Positions 9,738 through 19,423 of a stretch of DNA of 64,000 nucleotides are shown here, piece by piece. Source of the stretch: an uncultured Chlamydia sp. (lineage in GTDB: Bacteria > Chlamydiota > Chlamydiia > Chlamydiales > Simkaniaceae); assembly GCA_946127115.1 (NCBI GenBank), contig CAMGYI010000001.1, forward strand, positions 65,439 through 129,438, in the 5' to 3' direction. The notes beneath the pieces are model-generated. The model was not told the DNA's origin. It did not search any database and saw nothing but the letters and a program-made list of their open reading frames with translations. Made by a program: the position numbers and the translations under genes. Within the stretch, counting starts at the first letter, position 1, and every line of letters begins with the position of its first letter.

Positions 9738-10784
9738 TTAAGTTGATTCTAACTTTTCCACTCGCTTTTTAAGAGAAGCTAGATCTTTCACAAATATTAC
9801 AATCTTTCTTAGAAGAACTTGTCGTTTGTTGAACTCAGGCATGGGAGAGACAGGGCCTCCACCGTAGATGCCAGGGTCAGAGATCGATTTACTCACGCCG
9901 CCGCGTGTTGCAACTTTTACATTGTCGCAGATCTCAATATGACCTACAACACCTGCTTGTCCACCCAAGAAGACATTATTACCAAGCTTTGCTGATCCAG
10001 CAATTCCTGTCTGCGAAACAATGATATTGTTTTCGCCAAGTTCGACATTATGGGCAATCTGCACCAGGTTATCAAGTTTGGTTCCTTTGCGAATCAGAGT
10101 TGATTTAAAGCGAGCACGATCGACCGTTGTGTTTGCGCCGATCTCGACATCATCCTCTAAAGTTACCGCTCCAAGCTGCTCAATCTTGGTGTGATGCCCC
10201 GTTTTAGAATCTGTGGTATATCCGTAGCCACAAGAACCAATTACCGCTCCAGGCTGCAAAATAACTCTATCGCCAAGGCTGCACCGTTCTCTTACACTTG
10301 AGTTAGGATAGAGAGTGCATTTTTTACCAATAGTTACTGACACACCAACATAAACATTGGGGTAGATCTCAGTCTTATCCCCAACAATTGCATGAGCATC
10401 AACCACGGCGCAGGGGCCAATAGTGACATCCTCCCCAACCATTGCCGTTTCATGGACAACAGCTGATGGGTGGATTCCTTTAAATCCAGAATGTTGGTGA
10501 GTAGAGGAAAGGACTGCTTCAGCAATGAGTTGGAACGTGCGAGAAGGGTTGTCTCCCACAAGGAAGTTTTTTCCCTTTACACGACTCGTTTTCTCGTCAA
10601 TGCAGATAACTCCCGCGCTCGACTGTTTCATTGCTTCGGTATATTTTGGATTTGCTAAAAAAGAGGCGTCTTTTTCAGATGCCGACTCGAGGTTATCAAC
10701 GCTATAAATTTTAAACTCAGGGTCACCGACAAGCTCCGTTTGGGTAAGCTCAGAGAGCTCAGCCAGTGAAAAGTATTTAGCCAT
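9738..10784 (-). CDS. lpxD: UDP-3-O-(3-hydroxymyristoyl)glucosamine N-acyltransferase
   Basis: 348 aa; hexapeptide repeats 'TIGPCAVVDAHAIVGDKTEIYPNVYVGVSVTIG'; 'RGTKLDNLVQIAHNVELGENNIIVSQTGIAGS'. Confidence 0.95.
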   Translation of the reverse strand: MAKYFSLAELSELTQTELVGDPEFKIYSVDNLESASEKDASFLANPKYTEAMKQSSAGVICIDEKTSRVKGKNFLVGDNPSRTFQLIAEAVLSSTHQHSGFKGIHPSAVVHETAMVGEDVTIGPCAVVDAHAIVGDKTEIYPNVYVGVSVTIGKKCTLYPNSSVRERCSLGDRVILQPGAVIGSCGYGYTTDSKTGHHTKIEQLGAVTLEDDVEIGANTTVDRARFKSTLIRKGTKLDNLVQIAHNVELGENNIIVSQTGIAGSAKLGNNVFLGGQAGVVGHIEICDNVKVATRGGVSKSISDPGIYGGGPVSPMPEFNKRQVLLRKIVIFVKDLASLKKRVEKLEST

Positions 10785-10794
10785 GCTAGAGATC

Positions 10795-11400
10795 CTATTT
10801 TTTCTCTTGATTAGCAGCAGCTTGCGCTACATTTTCTTTATCAAAACTCTTGTCCATTTCATCAATAACAGGCTTGGTGATATCAAACGAGGGATTGTAG
10901 AAAAAGCATGCTTCTTCACGGACAACCATAGGAAGTTTTCTTTTTTTAGCAACATTTTTAGATGCTTTTTGAACGTGTCCATTCATGGTTTGAATGAGCT
11001 GCATGTTTGCTTGTTGCATGACTTGCATGTATTGATTTTGGTATCGATTATGCTCTTCACTTAAAGTTTGGAAACGAGCTTTCATATCTTGCTCAGCTTC
11101 AGGGGAGAGGCTATCAACGAACTCTGGATCATTGAACTTAGTTGCAATGTCATTGAGCTGTTTTTCGATGTCACTCACTAAGGTAGTCATTTGTTCGCGG
11201 AGCTTTTCGAATGATTCTTGCTCTTGCTTGCCATGTTTAGATTCAGTGATACAATTTGGGAAATTCACAATTCCATAGGGGATTTCTTCTGCGAAGCTTT
11301 TGATAGAAGTGAGACAGAATAGAGAGATAAGTAGAATGAAAGTCTGTCGTTTTTTCATGAATTGACTCCTTAAAACATTTTTTGACTTGATACTGATCAT
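10795..11400 (-). CDS. OmpH/Skp-family periplasmic chaperone
   Basis: 201 aa, signal peptide, coiled coil; located between bamA and lpxD as in chlamydiae and many Gram-negatives. Confidence 0.85.
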   Translation of the reverse strand: MISIKSKNVLRSQFMKKRQTFILLISLFCLTSIKSFAEEIPYGIVNFPNCITESKHGKQEQESFEKLREQMTTLVSDIEKQLNDIATKFNDPEFVDSLSPEAEQDMKARFQTLSEEHNRYQNQYMQVMQQANMQLIQTMNGHVQKASKNVAKKRKLPMVVREEACFFYNPSFDITKPVIDEMDKSFDKENVAQAAANQEKK

Positions 11401-11424
11401 AGCATCTTGTGGGATTTATTTCCC

Positions 11425-13863
11425 TTAAAATTGTCCACCCATCGAGATGAAAAACCGTTTAACATCTTCGTTTCTTTTATATTTTTTGCTTCCATCGTCG
11501 CGGATTCTATCCAAACGGCTCTGAGGATTGATGGGAAAGCCCATTCCAAGCATGATTGGGACACGATTGCCGAGTTCAATCCGGGCTCCAAAACCCCAAC
11601 TCATTCTAAAATCTGGGATGTCAAATCGATGATTTGAGACCGAACCACCATCAAAGAAGGTGAAGAGATCGAGCATCCTAAAGATAGTCTGGTTGTACTC
11701 AACAGAAAGAAGGGATGAGGAGACGCCACCGGTAGGATCATCTTTCTCAGTTTTGTTGGTTTTCTTAAAGTGGGGACCAAGAACATAAGGCTTATAACCC
11801 CGAACGGTGGTCTCACCTCCCAAGAAGAAGCGCTCACTTAATGGCAGAAGATCAGGGTGCCCATTTCCAAAGGGGCAAAGGAATTTAAAGTCCCAACGAA
11901 GTTTAAGGGTTCCTTTTCTCCAGACAGGATAATAGTAGCTATTTAGATATCCCACTTTAAAGAAAGGGAATAAGGTGTCATCATTATCATGCCGCCTCAC
12001 TCCTGCAAGTTCAATCTCTGCGGTTGATCGGAAGCCTCGATGAGGTTTAAAGGCATTATCTGTTGAGTCGTATGAAATAGAATTCCCTATTCCAGCAACG
12101 ATCCCACTATTTTGCCTTTCTCTTTGAGCTTCATCATTTTCGATTCCATGGATATGAATAATCGAGTTTCGAACTCTAAATTTCCATCCGTATGTCCAGT
12201 ATGCTGTCAGAGGATAGCTTCCAAAGAGAGATCCACCAAATGAATTCACGTGGTAATCGTCGGATTGCACCCCAGTTTTCGAATAGTTAAGGTCAAATCC
12301 AAAACGCCAGAGAGTGTCTCTAAAGTAGGGGTCCATCCAGGCGATGGTGTAGCTCTGCTGTTTCTTACCGATCTGAACGCGTGCATGAGCATACTCTCCG
12401 GCACCTCTAAATGAGGACATCCCTTCGCGCCACCATTTGGTGAGGCCGCGATGGTCAAAGTTGTTTTCAGCAAGGTCTAGTCCTCCAAAGAGGTCATCAA
12501 CTGTACTGAATCCAAAGAAGAGGCTCAAGCTCCCAGTCGTCGTTTCTTCGACTTCAATAATAACGTCACGGTAGTTTTCACCGAGTTCCTGATTTTCGGG
12601 GGTCTTTACTGGATAAACGTTAACAGACTTAAAATAACCCATTGCTTCAAGACGTTGCTGAGTGACTTTTAGCCTCCTAGTATCAAACACCTCACCAGGA
12701 ATTAGTAGAGATTCTCTTAGAATGACATTCTTATTCGTTGAGCTATTTCCAAGAACTCGAATGAGACCAATCTTAAATTGATCTCCTTCATTAATTTGAA
12801 TGTCAACATTGTAGACAGGGGTGCTTCGAGAAAGGTGGAGGGTATAATGAACGTCGGCCTCTATGTAACCGTCTTTTCCGTAGAGGTCTTTAATGTTTTG
12901 AACACTATCGCGCAACTTTTCAGGAGAAAAGGTAGAACCATCTTTGATGACCATAATTTTTTCGATCTGCTCCTTTGTCAAGAGCTCATTTCCCGAGATC
13001 ACAACATCCCCTAAATGGAAGAGCTCACCCCTATTAGCATTGATGGTAATTTCAAGGCGGCCTTCTTCTGTTTCTTTGATCTGAATATTAACGCGCGCGT
13101 CCGCAAAACCTTCGTTTTGCAAGTAGTTTACGATGACAAGCTTGTCGTGCTCAAGAGCTTCATCATGATAGTTGCCAGTCCCTGTAATCCAACTCGTAAA
13201 AAAGTTATACTTTTTTGTCGTCATAAGTTCGAGGATCTTTGACTCTTCATGTTTTTTGAACCCATTAAAGCAAATCTTTTTGATGTGTCCTGAGTTTCCT
13301 TCATGGACCGTGATCTCAACATCTACTTCATTTGTGTTCCCGTAAGGGATAAGCTTATACTCGAGCTGGGAATCAAAGTACCCCTTCTTGACATAGAATT
13401 CTCTAACCTTGTTAAAAGCTTTGTTGAAGTCTTCACGATTGAAAACAGTATGGGCCTTGATTCCAAGCTCTTTTTGGAGCTTGCCGGTCTTAACCTTTCT
13501 ATTACCACTCCACGAAATGGCACGAATCATTGGCTTTTGCCAGAGTTTAATCGTGATATAGATCTCTCCTTGACCGGTTTCTATTGTTGGAACGGCGCGG
13601 TCATACTCTTCAGATAGGGTCTTTAGATCATAGTCAAAGGTAAGTTGAGAAAAGGGGTCTCCTGATTTGGTTCTTAGCTTAGCGAGGACGCGGTCTTGAT
13701 TAAACGTAGCGCCCCGCGGAAGATTTTCCATGACAATCATGATCTTTCCTACCCGTTTGTTTTCATATACTTCGGATATAGGAAAACCTGCAAAGACCGA
13801 CTTTATTGGCACAGTCATTAAGAGCAGGAGAGTTATTGCAGCAAGAAACTTTGTGTTCATCAA
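11425..13863 (-). CDS. bamA: Outer membrane protein assembly factor BamA (Omp85)
   Basis: 812 aa; POTRA repeats, C-terminal barrel with 'FFLGGETTVRGYKPYVLGP' (VRGY/F motif), terminal phenylalanine 'FFISMGGQF'. Confidence 0.95.
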   Translation of the reverse strand: MMNTKFLAAITLLLLMTVPIKSVFAGFPISEVYENKRVGKIMIVMENLPRGATFNQDRVLAKLRTKSGDPFSQLTFDYDLKTLSEEYDRAVPTIETGQGEIYITIKLWQKPMIRAISWSGNRKVKTGKLQKELGIKAHTVFNREDFNKAFNKVREFYVKKGYFDSQLEYKLIPYGNTNEVDVEITVHEGNSGHIKKICFNGFKKHEESKILELMTTKKYNFFTSWITGTGNYHDEALEHDKLVIVNYLQNEGFADARVNIQIKETEEGRLEITINANRGELFHLGDVVISGNELLTKEQIEKIMVIKDGSTFSPEKLRDSVQNIKDLYGKDGYIEADVHYTLHLSRSTPVYNVDIQINEGDQFKIGLIRVLGNSSTNKNVILRESLLIPGEVFDTRRLKVTQQRLEAMGYFKSVNVYPVKTPENQELGENYRDVIIEVEETTTGSLSLFFGFSTVDDLFGGLDLAENNFDHRGLTKWWREGMSSFRGAGEYAHARVQIGKKQQSYTIAWMDPYFRDTLWRFGFDLNYSKTGVQSDDYHVNSFGGSLFGSYPLTAYWTYGWKFRVRNSIIHIHGIENDEAQRERQNSGIVAGIGNSISYDSTDNAFKPHRGFRSTAEIELAGVRRHDNDDTLFPFFKVGYLNSYYYPVWRKGTLKLRWDFKFLCPFGNGHPDLLPLSERFFLGGETTVRGYKPYVLGPHFKKTNKTEKDDPTGGVSSSLLSVEYNQTIFRMLDLFTFFDGGSVSNHRFDIPDFRMSWGFGARIELGNRVPIMLGMGFPINPQSRLDRIRDDGSKKYKRNEDVKRFFISMGGQF

Positions 13864-13930
13864 CGTGGTCTTCTATTATCGATAATAAGTTTTCCGATTA
13901 TAGAAAACGGAGAAGAATTATTGCAAGAGT

Positions 13931-14542
13931 TTAGAACTTCCGTCTTCCTGAGAAGGCCTGAGAAAGAGTTCCTTCATCAACAAAGTCAAGTGAACTGCCA
14001 ATAGGAAGTCCTAATGCGAGACGTGAAACTTCAATGCCGTATTTTTCAAATTGTTCTTTAAGATAAAGGGAGGTGGCATCGCCCTCTAAAGTTGAGTCGA
14101 GTGCTAAGATAATTTCCTTTGCTCCCAATCCTTCAATCCGTTTTTGCAAATGAGAAAGGTTTAAACTATCGGGGGTTTTGCCATCAAGAGGAGATAGAAG
14201 AACACCTAAAACATGATAAAAGCCGCGGTAGTTATCAGTCTCTTCAATTGCGTATGCATCACGGGGGTTTGCAATGATACACAGCTGATTCCGGTCCCGT
14301 CTTTCTTGATCGCAGAACGAGCACCGCACGCCATCCACTAAACAGCCGCAGTCAGAGCAGGTCTGCACCCGATCCTTTAAGGTGGCGACCCTATCAGCAA
14401 ACTCGTGAAGGTCTTTCCCTTCCCATTCTAGTAGGTGAAAAGCGTATCGCTCGGCAGTTTTCTCCCCTACCCCAGGAAGCTTTCTAAGGTGGGCAATAAG
14501 AGTGAGTAGGTCTTTAGGATATTTAAGCATACTTTTGAACAT
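13931..14542 (-). CDS. recR: Recombination protein RecR
   Basis: 203 aa; 'LRKLPGVGEKTAERYAFHLL', zinc finger 'CSDCGCLVDGVRCSFC', toprim 'LCIIANPRDAYAIEETDNYRGFYHVLGVLLSPLDG'. Confidence 0.95.
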   Translation of the reverse strand: MFKSMLKYPKDLLTLIAHLRKLPGVGEKTAERYAFHLLEWEGKDLHEFADRVATLKDRVQTCSDCGCLVDGVRCSFCDQERRDRNQLCIIANPRDAYAIEETDNYRGFYHVLGVLLSPLDGKTPDSLNLSHLQKRIEGLGAKEIILALDSTLEGDATSLYLKEQFEKYGIEVSRLALGLPIGSSLDFVDEGTLSQAFSGRRKF

Positions 14543-14654
14543 AGCATCTTAGAGAGATTAATGGCCAGGAGGGCAAACGAGGCGGGATTTATAAAGTGTC
14601 TATAAATAGAGACATCTTTCCATTAAAATAAGTGCATAGATTTCTGGTTATTCT

Positions 14655-14922
14655 ATTTCTGTAATGATATCTCATTTATAAAAATTTGTATTTTTATTTG
14701 ATCTCTAAGATGGGCGAAAACTTTAAATAAACAATGCGTTCCAATTTTTTATTTGTCTGATTCTAGATAAAGACAGTAGGGTTTCAAGGTCACTTCTCTT
14801 GAATTGGCAAAACCACTTTGCTGCATTGTTTTCTTGCAGGTACCGTTCTAACTCTCGATCACCGAGATTTTCCATGAATTGGAGCGAAAGGTACTTATAA
14901 AGAGCTTCAGTATGCCGAAACC
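14655..14922 (-). pseudogene. Degraded IS5-family transposase, N-terminal part, frameshifted
   Basis: Reverse strand, frame 1: FRHTEALYKYLSLQFMENLGDRELERYLQENNAAKWFCQFKRSDLETLLSLSRIRQIKNW. It continues in another frame: KIGTHCLFKVFAHLRDQIKIQIFINEISL. Matches the remembered pattern 'FMQDLSDREMERFLQENxAAKWFC...RKKIGTxRLxxLFxxLRDQLKxQG'. Confidence 0.7.
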
Positions 14923-14945
14923 TTTATGGGGGTTATGGGGGTTTT

Positions 14946-15003
14946 TAAGATTTTTGAGCTTTTCCTCTACTTAAGAATGTAGAGGAAAAGCTCAAAAATC
15001 TTA
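14946..15003. repeat. Perfect 25-bp inverted repeat with 8-nt loop
   Basis: taagatttttgagcttttcctctac (14946-14970) ttaagaat gtagaggaaaagctcaaaaatctta (14979-15003); arms are exact reverse complements. Confidence 0.97.
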
Positions 15004-15573
15004 ATCCTTAAAAGGATCAAATATTAGCAAAACGACGGTAACTATGGTTCTTTGGAACTAGATCTTCTAGACGGATCATTTCAAATTATTGCATCTATGA
15101 TTCCTTTGTTACAAAAGCAATATTTTAACCAATCTTTGAAAAAAATCATTTGGTTTGCAAGAGGCCCTTTTTCTATGTGAAATTTGAGCCTTCCCAGGCT
15201 TTTTCAAAAGGGAAATTAACGACGTTTGAGCTCCAGTATGCATCATTTTTTGAGATGGGAGAAAGTAATCCACTAGAGGGAAAAACCGGGAAAAATATTG
15301 CTTATACGAATGGCGAAGGAAATTACTCTTTATATTCTAAATAGGTCTATTAAAAGAGGTCAGATTTCTTCTTGGAATCTACAATCGTATGGATTTCCAT
15401 TTCAGCAATAGATCTATACTTTTATTCCGTAGTACGGACCCGAAAGGGAGTAGGGATTTTAAGAATTATTGTCCATGAATAAAAGTTTGTACTATTTAAG
15501 AGATTTGATGCTTTTTCTTTAATATTTTTTTGGGTATGATACTCCTTAAGTCATCTAAAGGAATAGTTTTACG

Positions 15574-16572
15574 ATGGATCAAAAAGCAAAGATTACTGGG
15601 CTTGGAGCCTATCTGCCCAAACGGGTACTTTCAAATCAAGATTTGGAAAAGATGGTGGAAACTTCTGATGAATGGATTACCTCGCGAACGGGCATGAAAG
15701 AGCGTCGCATCGCTGCTGAGGATGAATTTACCTCAGACATGGGATACGAAGCGGCGAAGCAGGCCTTGGATGAAAGTCAAATTAAAGCAGAAGAGATAGA
15801 CCTTATATTGGTAGCCACACTCACCCCTGATTATGTATTTCCGAGTACGGCATGTTTGATTCAAAATAAGTTAGGAGCAGTGAACGCAGCGGCCATGGAT
15901 ATGCAGGCGGCTTGTTCGGGTTATATCTATGCACTTTCAATGGCAAAGGCTTATATCGAATCCGGAATGCACAATAACATTCTCATCATTGCTGCGGAGA
16001 AGCTCTCCTCAATTGTCAATTATGAAGACCGGAATACTTGCGTGCTCTTTGGTGACGGCGCTTCCTCCTGCGTTGTAAGTCGCTCGAAGCCTGGGTATGT
16101 GATTGAAAATGTATCTCTTGGCTGCGACGGAAAGCAGTCGGAACTTCTGATTCTCCCCGCAGGAGGGTCAAAAAGGCCAGCATCGGTTGAAACCGTTCAG
16201 GCGGGGGAGCACTTTATTAAGATGGAAGGGAAAGAGGTTTTTAGACATGCGGTTCGCCGGATGGAAGGCGCTGTGAAGAACTGTCTTGATGCTTCTGGGC
16301 TAACAAAAGAAGAGATCAGCTGGATGGTTCCTCATCAAGCCAATATCCGCATCATTGAAGCTCTCGCGAAACGGTTTGAAGTTCCAAGAGAACAGGTCTA
16401 CTTAACAATACACAAATACGGAAACACTTCTGCTTCTTCAGTGGGGATTGCCCTTGATGAACTTGTTAAGGAAAAAGGTGTAAAAAAAGGAGAGCGCGTC
16501 GTTCTTTTTGGATTTGGAGCGGGACTCACTTGGGGAGCAGCGGCTTTGACGTGTGAGGTTGATCGTGGATAA
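15574..16572 (+). CDS. fabH: Beta-ketoacyl-ACP synthase III
   Basis: 332 aa; 'TSDEWITSRTGMKERRI', active-site 'DMQAACSGYIYAL', 'VPHQANIRIIEA', 'YGNTSASSVGIAL'. Confidence 0.96.
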   Translation: MDQKAKITGLGAYLPKRVLSNQDLEKMVETSDEWITSRTGMKERRIAAEDEFTSDMGYEAAKQALDESQIKAEEIDLILVATLTPDYVFPSTACLIQNKLGAVNAAAMDMQAACSGYIYALSMAKAYIESGMHNNILIIAAEKLSSIVNYEDRNTCVLFGDGASSCVVSRSKPGYVIENVSLGCDGKQSELLILPAGGSKRPASVETVQAGEHFIKMEGKEVFRHAVRRMEGAVKNCLDASGLTKEEISWMVPHQANIRIIEALAKRFEVPREQVYLTIHKYGNTSASSVGIALDELVKEKGVKKGERVVLFGFGAGLTWGAAALTCEVDRG

Positions 16573-17497
16573 GAAAATAGCATTCATTTTTCCTGGGCAA
16601 GGGGCCCAATATGTCGGAATGGGAAAGGATTTTTATGAAGCTTTTGCCGTTGTTAGAGAAACTTTTCAAGAGGCTGATGAGCTTCTTGGGTTCAGTCTGA
16701 CCAACCTTGTCTTTGGGGGGCCTTCAGAAGAACTGACTCAAACGAAGAATAGTCAAGTCGCAATTTATGTCATGAGTGTTGCTCTCTGGCGTGCTTTGAA
16801 TGAGCAGTTGCCAGATATTGTTCCTACAACTGTTGCTGGACTGAGCTTAGGGGAGTATTCTGCTCTTACTGCATCGGGGCGCCTCAGCTTTAGAGATGGA
16901 GTTAAACTCGTCAGAGCTCGCGGTCTTTATATGCATGAAGCGGGGATTAAACATCCAGGGACCATGGCAGTTTGCTTGGGTATGGTGCCTGATAAGGTAG
17001 CCGAAATACTTGAGCCAATCGAGGGGGTTTGGGAGGCAAACCTTAATTGTCCCGGGCAAGTTGTTATTTCCGGAACGGTTCAAGGTGTTGCCGCTGCAAG
17101 TACCCTTCTTAAGGAGAAAGGAGCAAAGCGTATTCTTCCTCTTAATGTTTCTGGTGCTTTTCATAGCGGGTTAATGGAAGAAGCAAAGGATCAACTTAAG
17201 GAAAAAATCGATACAATTTTTCTTGAAAAGAGTCGGATTGATTTAGTTATGAATGTTCCTGGAGATTATGTCTCTGAAGAGGAAATTCAAGAAAATATGA
17301 TAAGCCAGGTCGTTGCCCCTGTCCTTTGGGAAAAAGGGATTCGAGCTATGGAGGAAAAGGGGATCAAATGTTTCATTGAGATTGGGTGTGGGAAGACCCT
17401 CAGTGGAATGCTTCAAAAAATTGGGGTGAAGGGAGAAACATTCTCTGTAGAAAAAGTTGAAGATTTAGAGATACTGTATCAAGGAGCGGTGAGTTAA
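16565..17497 (+). CDS. fabD: Malonyl-CoA:ACP transacylase
   Basis: 'IAFIFPGQGAQYVGMGKDFYE', 'VAGLSLGEYSAL'. Start placed at GTG 16565 (VDKKIAFIF); the ORF track starts at 16553. Confidence 0.95.
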   Translation: MDKKIAFIFPGQGAQYVGMGKDFYEAFAVVRETFQEADELLGFSLTNLVFGGPSEELTQTKNSQVAIYVMSVALWRALNEQLPDIVPTTVAGLSLGEYSALTASGRLSFRDGVKLVRARGLYMHEAGIKHPGTMAVCLGMVPDKVAEILEPIEGVWEANLNCPGQVVISGTVQGVAAASTLLKEKGAKRILPLNVSGAFHSGLMEEAKDQLKEKIDTIFLEKSRIDLVMNVPGDYVSEEEIQENMISQVVAPVLWEKGIRAMEEKGIKCFIEIGCGKTLSGMLQKIGVKGETFSVEKVEDLEILYQGAVS

Positions 17498-18253
17498 ATG
17501 GGATTACTTAAAGGAAAAAGAGCTCTCGTTACTGGAGGGACTTCTGGACTAGGAAAACAGATTGCGTTGACATTTGCTGAAGAGGGAGCAGATGTTGCTG
17601 TTATAGGAACGAATATTGAACGTGCCAAACAAATTGTTGAAACTCTTAAGGCATTTAGAAAAAGCTCTGATCAAAGGTTCTGGTTTGATATTGTCAATGT
17701 AGGGAATAAGCAAGAAGTCAATGAAACGGTTGGGCGACTCCTCAAAGAGTGGAACGGGGTTGATATTCTGGTTAATTGCGCCGGAATTACTCGAGATAAA
17801 CTTTTTATGAAGATGGATGAAGATGATTGGGATCAGGTAATTGAGACAAACCTGAAGTCAGTGTATAACCTTAGCCATGCTCTTGTCCGTCCAATGCTGA
17901 AGGCGCGGAAGGGAAAAATTATCAATATTACCAGCGTGATTGGGTTGACAGGAAATCCCGGTCAAGTCAATTATGCTGCTTCTAAACTCGGTATGGTCGG
18001 GTTTACTCGCTCCCTTGCAAAGGAACTGGGTTCTCGCAATATCAATGTGAATTGTATTGCCCCAGGTTTTTTTGAAACTCCTATGACCGAAGTCCTTACT
18101 GAAGAGCAAAGGAAAGGAATATTAGATAGGGTTCCCATGGGACGCCTTGGGAACCCAAAAGAAATTGCTCACGCAGCAGTCTTTTTAGCAAGCCACATGT
18201 CTGATTATGTGACAGGGCAGGTTTTAACTGTTGATGGGGGTATGATTGCTTAA
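17498..18253 (+). CDS. fabG: 3-oxoacyl-ACP reductase
   Basis: 251 aa; SDR motifs 'ALVTGGTSGLGKQIA', 'LVNCAGITRD', 'YAASKLGMVGFTRSLAKEL'. Confidence 0.95.
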   Translation: MGLLKGKRALVTGGTSGLGKQIALTFAEEGADVAVIGTNIERAKQIVETLKAFRKSSDQRFWFDIVNVGNKQEVNETVGRLLKEWNGVDILVNCAGITRDKLFMKMDEDDWDQVIETNLKSVYNLSHALVRPMLKARKGKIINITSVIGLTGNPGQVNYAASKLGMVGFTRSLAKELGSRNINVNCIAPGFFETPMTEVLTEEQRKGILDRVPMGRLGNPKEIAHAAVFLASHMSDYVTGQVLTVDGGMIA

Positions 18254-18301
18254 GTTAGTGTATAAATTTTTGAATATGTTTGAAAAAAGGAAATTTGTTT
18301 T

Positions 18302-18544
18302 ATGTCAGTAGAACAAGAAGTGATTGATATCATTGTTGAACAACTCGGAGTAGACCGCGAAGAGGTTTCTGTGGAGAAGTCTTTTGTAGAAGACCTAAAT
18401 GCGGATTCTCTAGATCTTACGGAGTTAATTATGACTTTTGAGGAGAAGTTTGGTTTCGAGATCTCTGAAGGGGAAGCGGAAAAGCTTCGTGTAGTTGGAG
18501 ATGTCGTCAAGTTCGTTAATGAAAAGAAAGTTGCTGCTAATTAA
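18302..18544 (+). CDS. acpP: Acyl carrier protein
   Basis: 80 aa; '[27 protein letters not shown]' with phosphopantetheine Ser (DSL). Confidence 0.97.
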   Translation: MSVEQEVIDIIVEQLGVDREEVSVEKSFVEDLNADSLDLTELIMTFEEKFGFEISEGEAEKLRVVGDVVKFVNEKKVAAN

Positions 18545-18564
18545 TTAGCATTGAGTCTTTTATA

Positions 18565-18596
18565 ACCGCGCTATGTTTTGGATAGTGCGGGTTTTT
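18565..18596 (+). terminator. Rho-independent terminator after the fab operon
   Basis: Stem CCGCGCTAT / ATAGTGCGG (one G-T pair) followed by gtttttt. Confidence 0.75.
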
Positions 18597-18745
18597 TGTG
18601 GAGTTCACTACAAATATCAGGTAAGTCCCGAGAGAATTAATGACCTATGGTGTGTTGGTATCAAAGTCAGGGCTATCGCATCAAATTTTTTACTGTCAAT
18701 GATAGGAAATTTATGAGATGACATGTGCCTTTAACAGGAGGCATT

Positions 18746-18898
18746 ATGTGCAATCAAATAGCTTCCTATTCAGGAATGATTCAATATTTTCATCTATGTG
18801 ATGACCAAAGAAACTATCGCATCCAACATCAGCTAATCGATATTATTGTGATTTCCTATGGAATTTATTCTTTTGGGGGCGCTTATTTATTAAAGTGA
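18746..18898 (+). pseudogene. Fragment resembling the N-terminus of an ISAs1-family transposase
   Basis: MCNQIASYSGMIQYFHLCDDQRNYRIQHQLIDIIVISYGIYSFGGAYLLK*; resembles 'FxxLxDPRxxRTxxHxLIDIIVIAICAxxCGA'. Confidence 0.5.
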
Positions 18899-18901
18899 AT
18901 G

Positions 18902-19140
18902 TCTCAAGTTCTTCCAAGTGGAGAGATACGATTTTTTGTTTTTAAAAGATTATATATTCTATCATCAGGTCTTTTTTGTGCGCCTTCAAGGGCGATATAT
19001 GAGCAAAGATTCCTTGCTTCCTGGATGATGAGCATTGCGTCGAGTTCATCCTCTACGATAATGGCAATATCATCCAAAGGGGGTTGCCAAAGAGCGTATT
19101 GATTCAGACCAGTTGCGTAAAAAATGCGGAAATTGAAGGG
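18902..19140 (-). pseudogene. Remnant of a toprim-domain (phage/plasmid DNA primase-type) protein
   Basis: Reverse strand: PFNFRIFYATGLNQYALWQPPLDDIAIIVEDELDAMLIIQEARNLCSYIALEGAQKRPDDRIYNLLKTKNRISPLGRT*. Resembles the toprim motif 'VxVVESELDAMLIxQEAxDLxxxxALGGAQKRPD'. No start codon in the fragment. Confidence 0.65.
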
Positions 19141-19218
19141 TATAAGGATGCTTTTTCATCATGACTCCTGTCGTTTTTTTACGTACAAGAACTTCTGGAT
19201 GAGGAGGATCAAATAAGG

Positions 19219-19264
19219 ATGGGGCAGGTAGGACTTGAACCTACGACCAACGGATTATGAGTCT
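19219..19264 (-). repeat. attL: direct repeat of the tRNA(CAU) 3' portion
   Basis: atggggcaggtaggacttgaacctacgacc(a)acggattatgagtc at 19219-19264 vs 36341-36386; 45/46 identical (difference at 19249/36371). Confidence 0.9.
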
Positions 19265-19380
19265 CCATTCTCGCAATAATCCACAACTAACCGCAAACCA
19301 TAGCAACAATAGAATTAAAAGTTTATGACTTTTTTACAGTTGCTGAGATTTGCCAATTTTTGTGGTTATTTGCCCCCAAG

Positions 19381-19399
19381 TGTAGCAAAAGTGTGGCAT
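19381..19399 (+). promoter_or_regulatory. Left copy of a 19-bp subterminal inverted repeat (candidate integrase arm/Xis site)
   Basis: tgtagcaaaagtgtggcat; exact reverse complement at 36187-36205. Confidence 0.6.
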
Positions 19400-19423
19400 G
19401 ACACTTCAACGCCATGGTTTAGC

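Noticed and set aside
15150-15344. 64-aa ORF MVCKRPFFYVKFEPSQAF...
   Set aside because: Short, no recognisable family or convincing RBS, in a decayed intergenic region.
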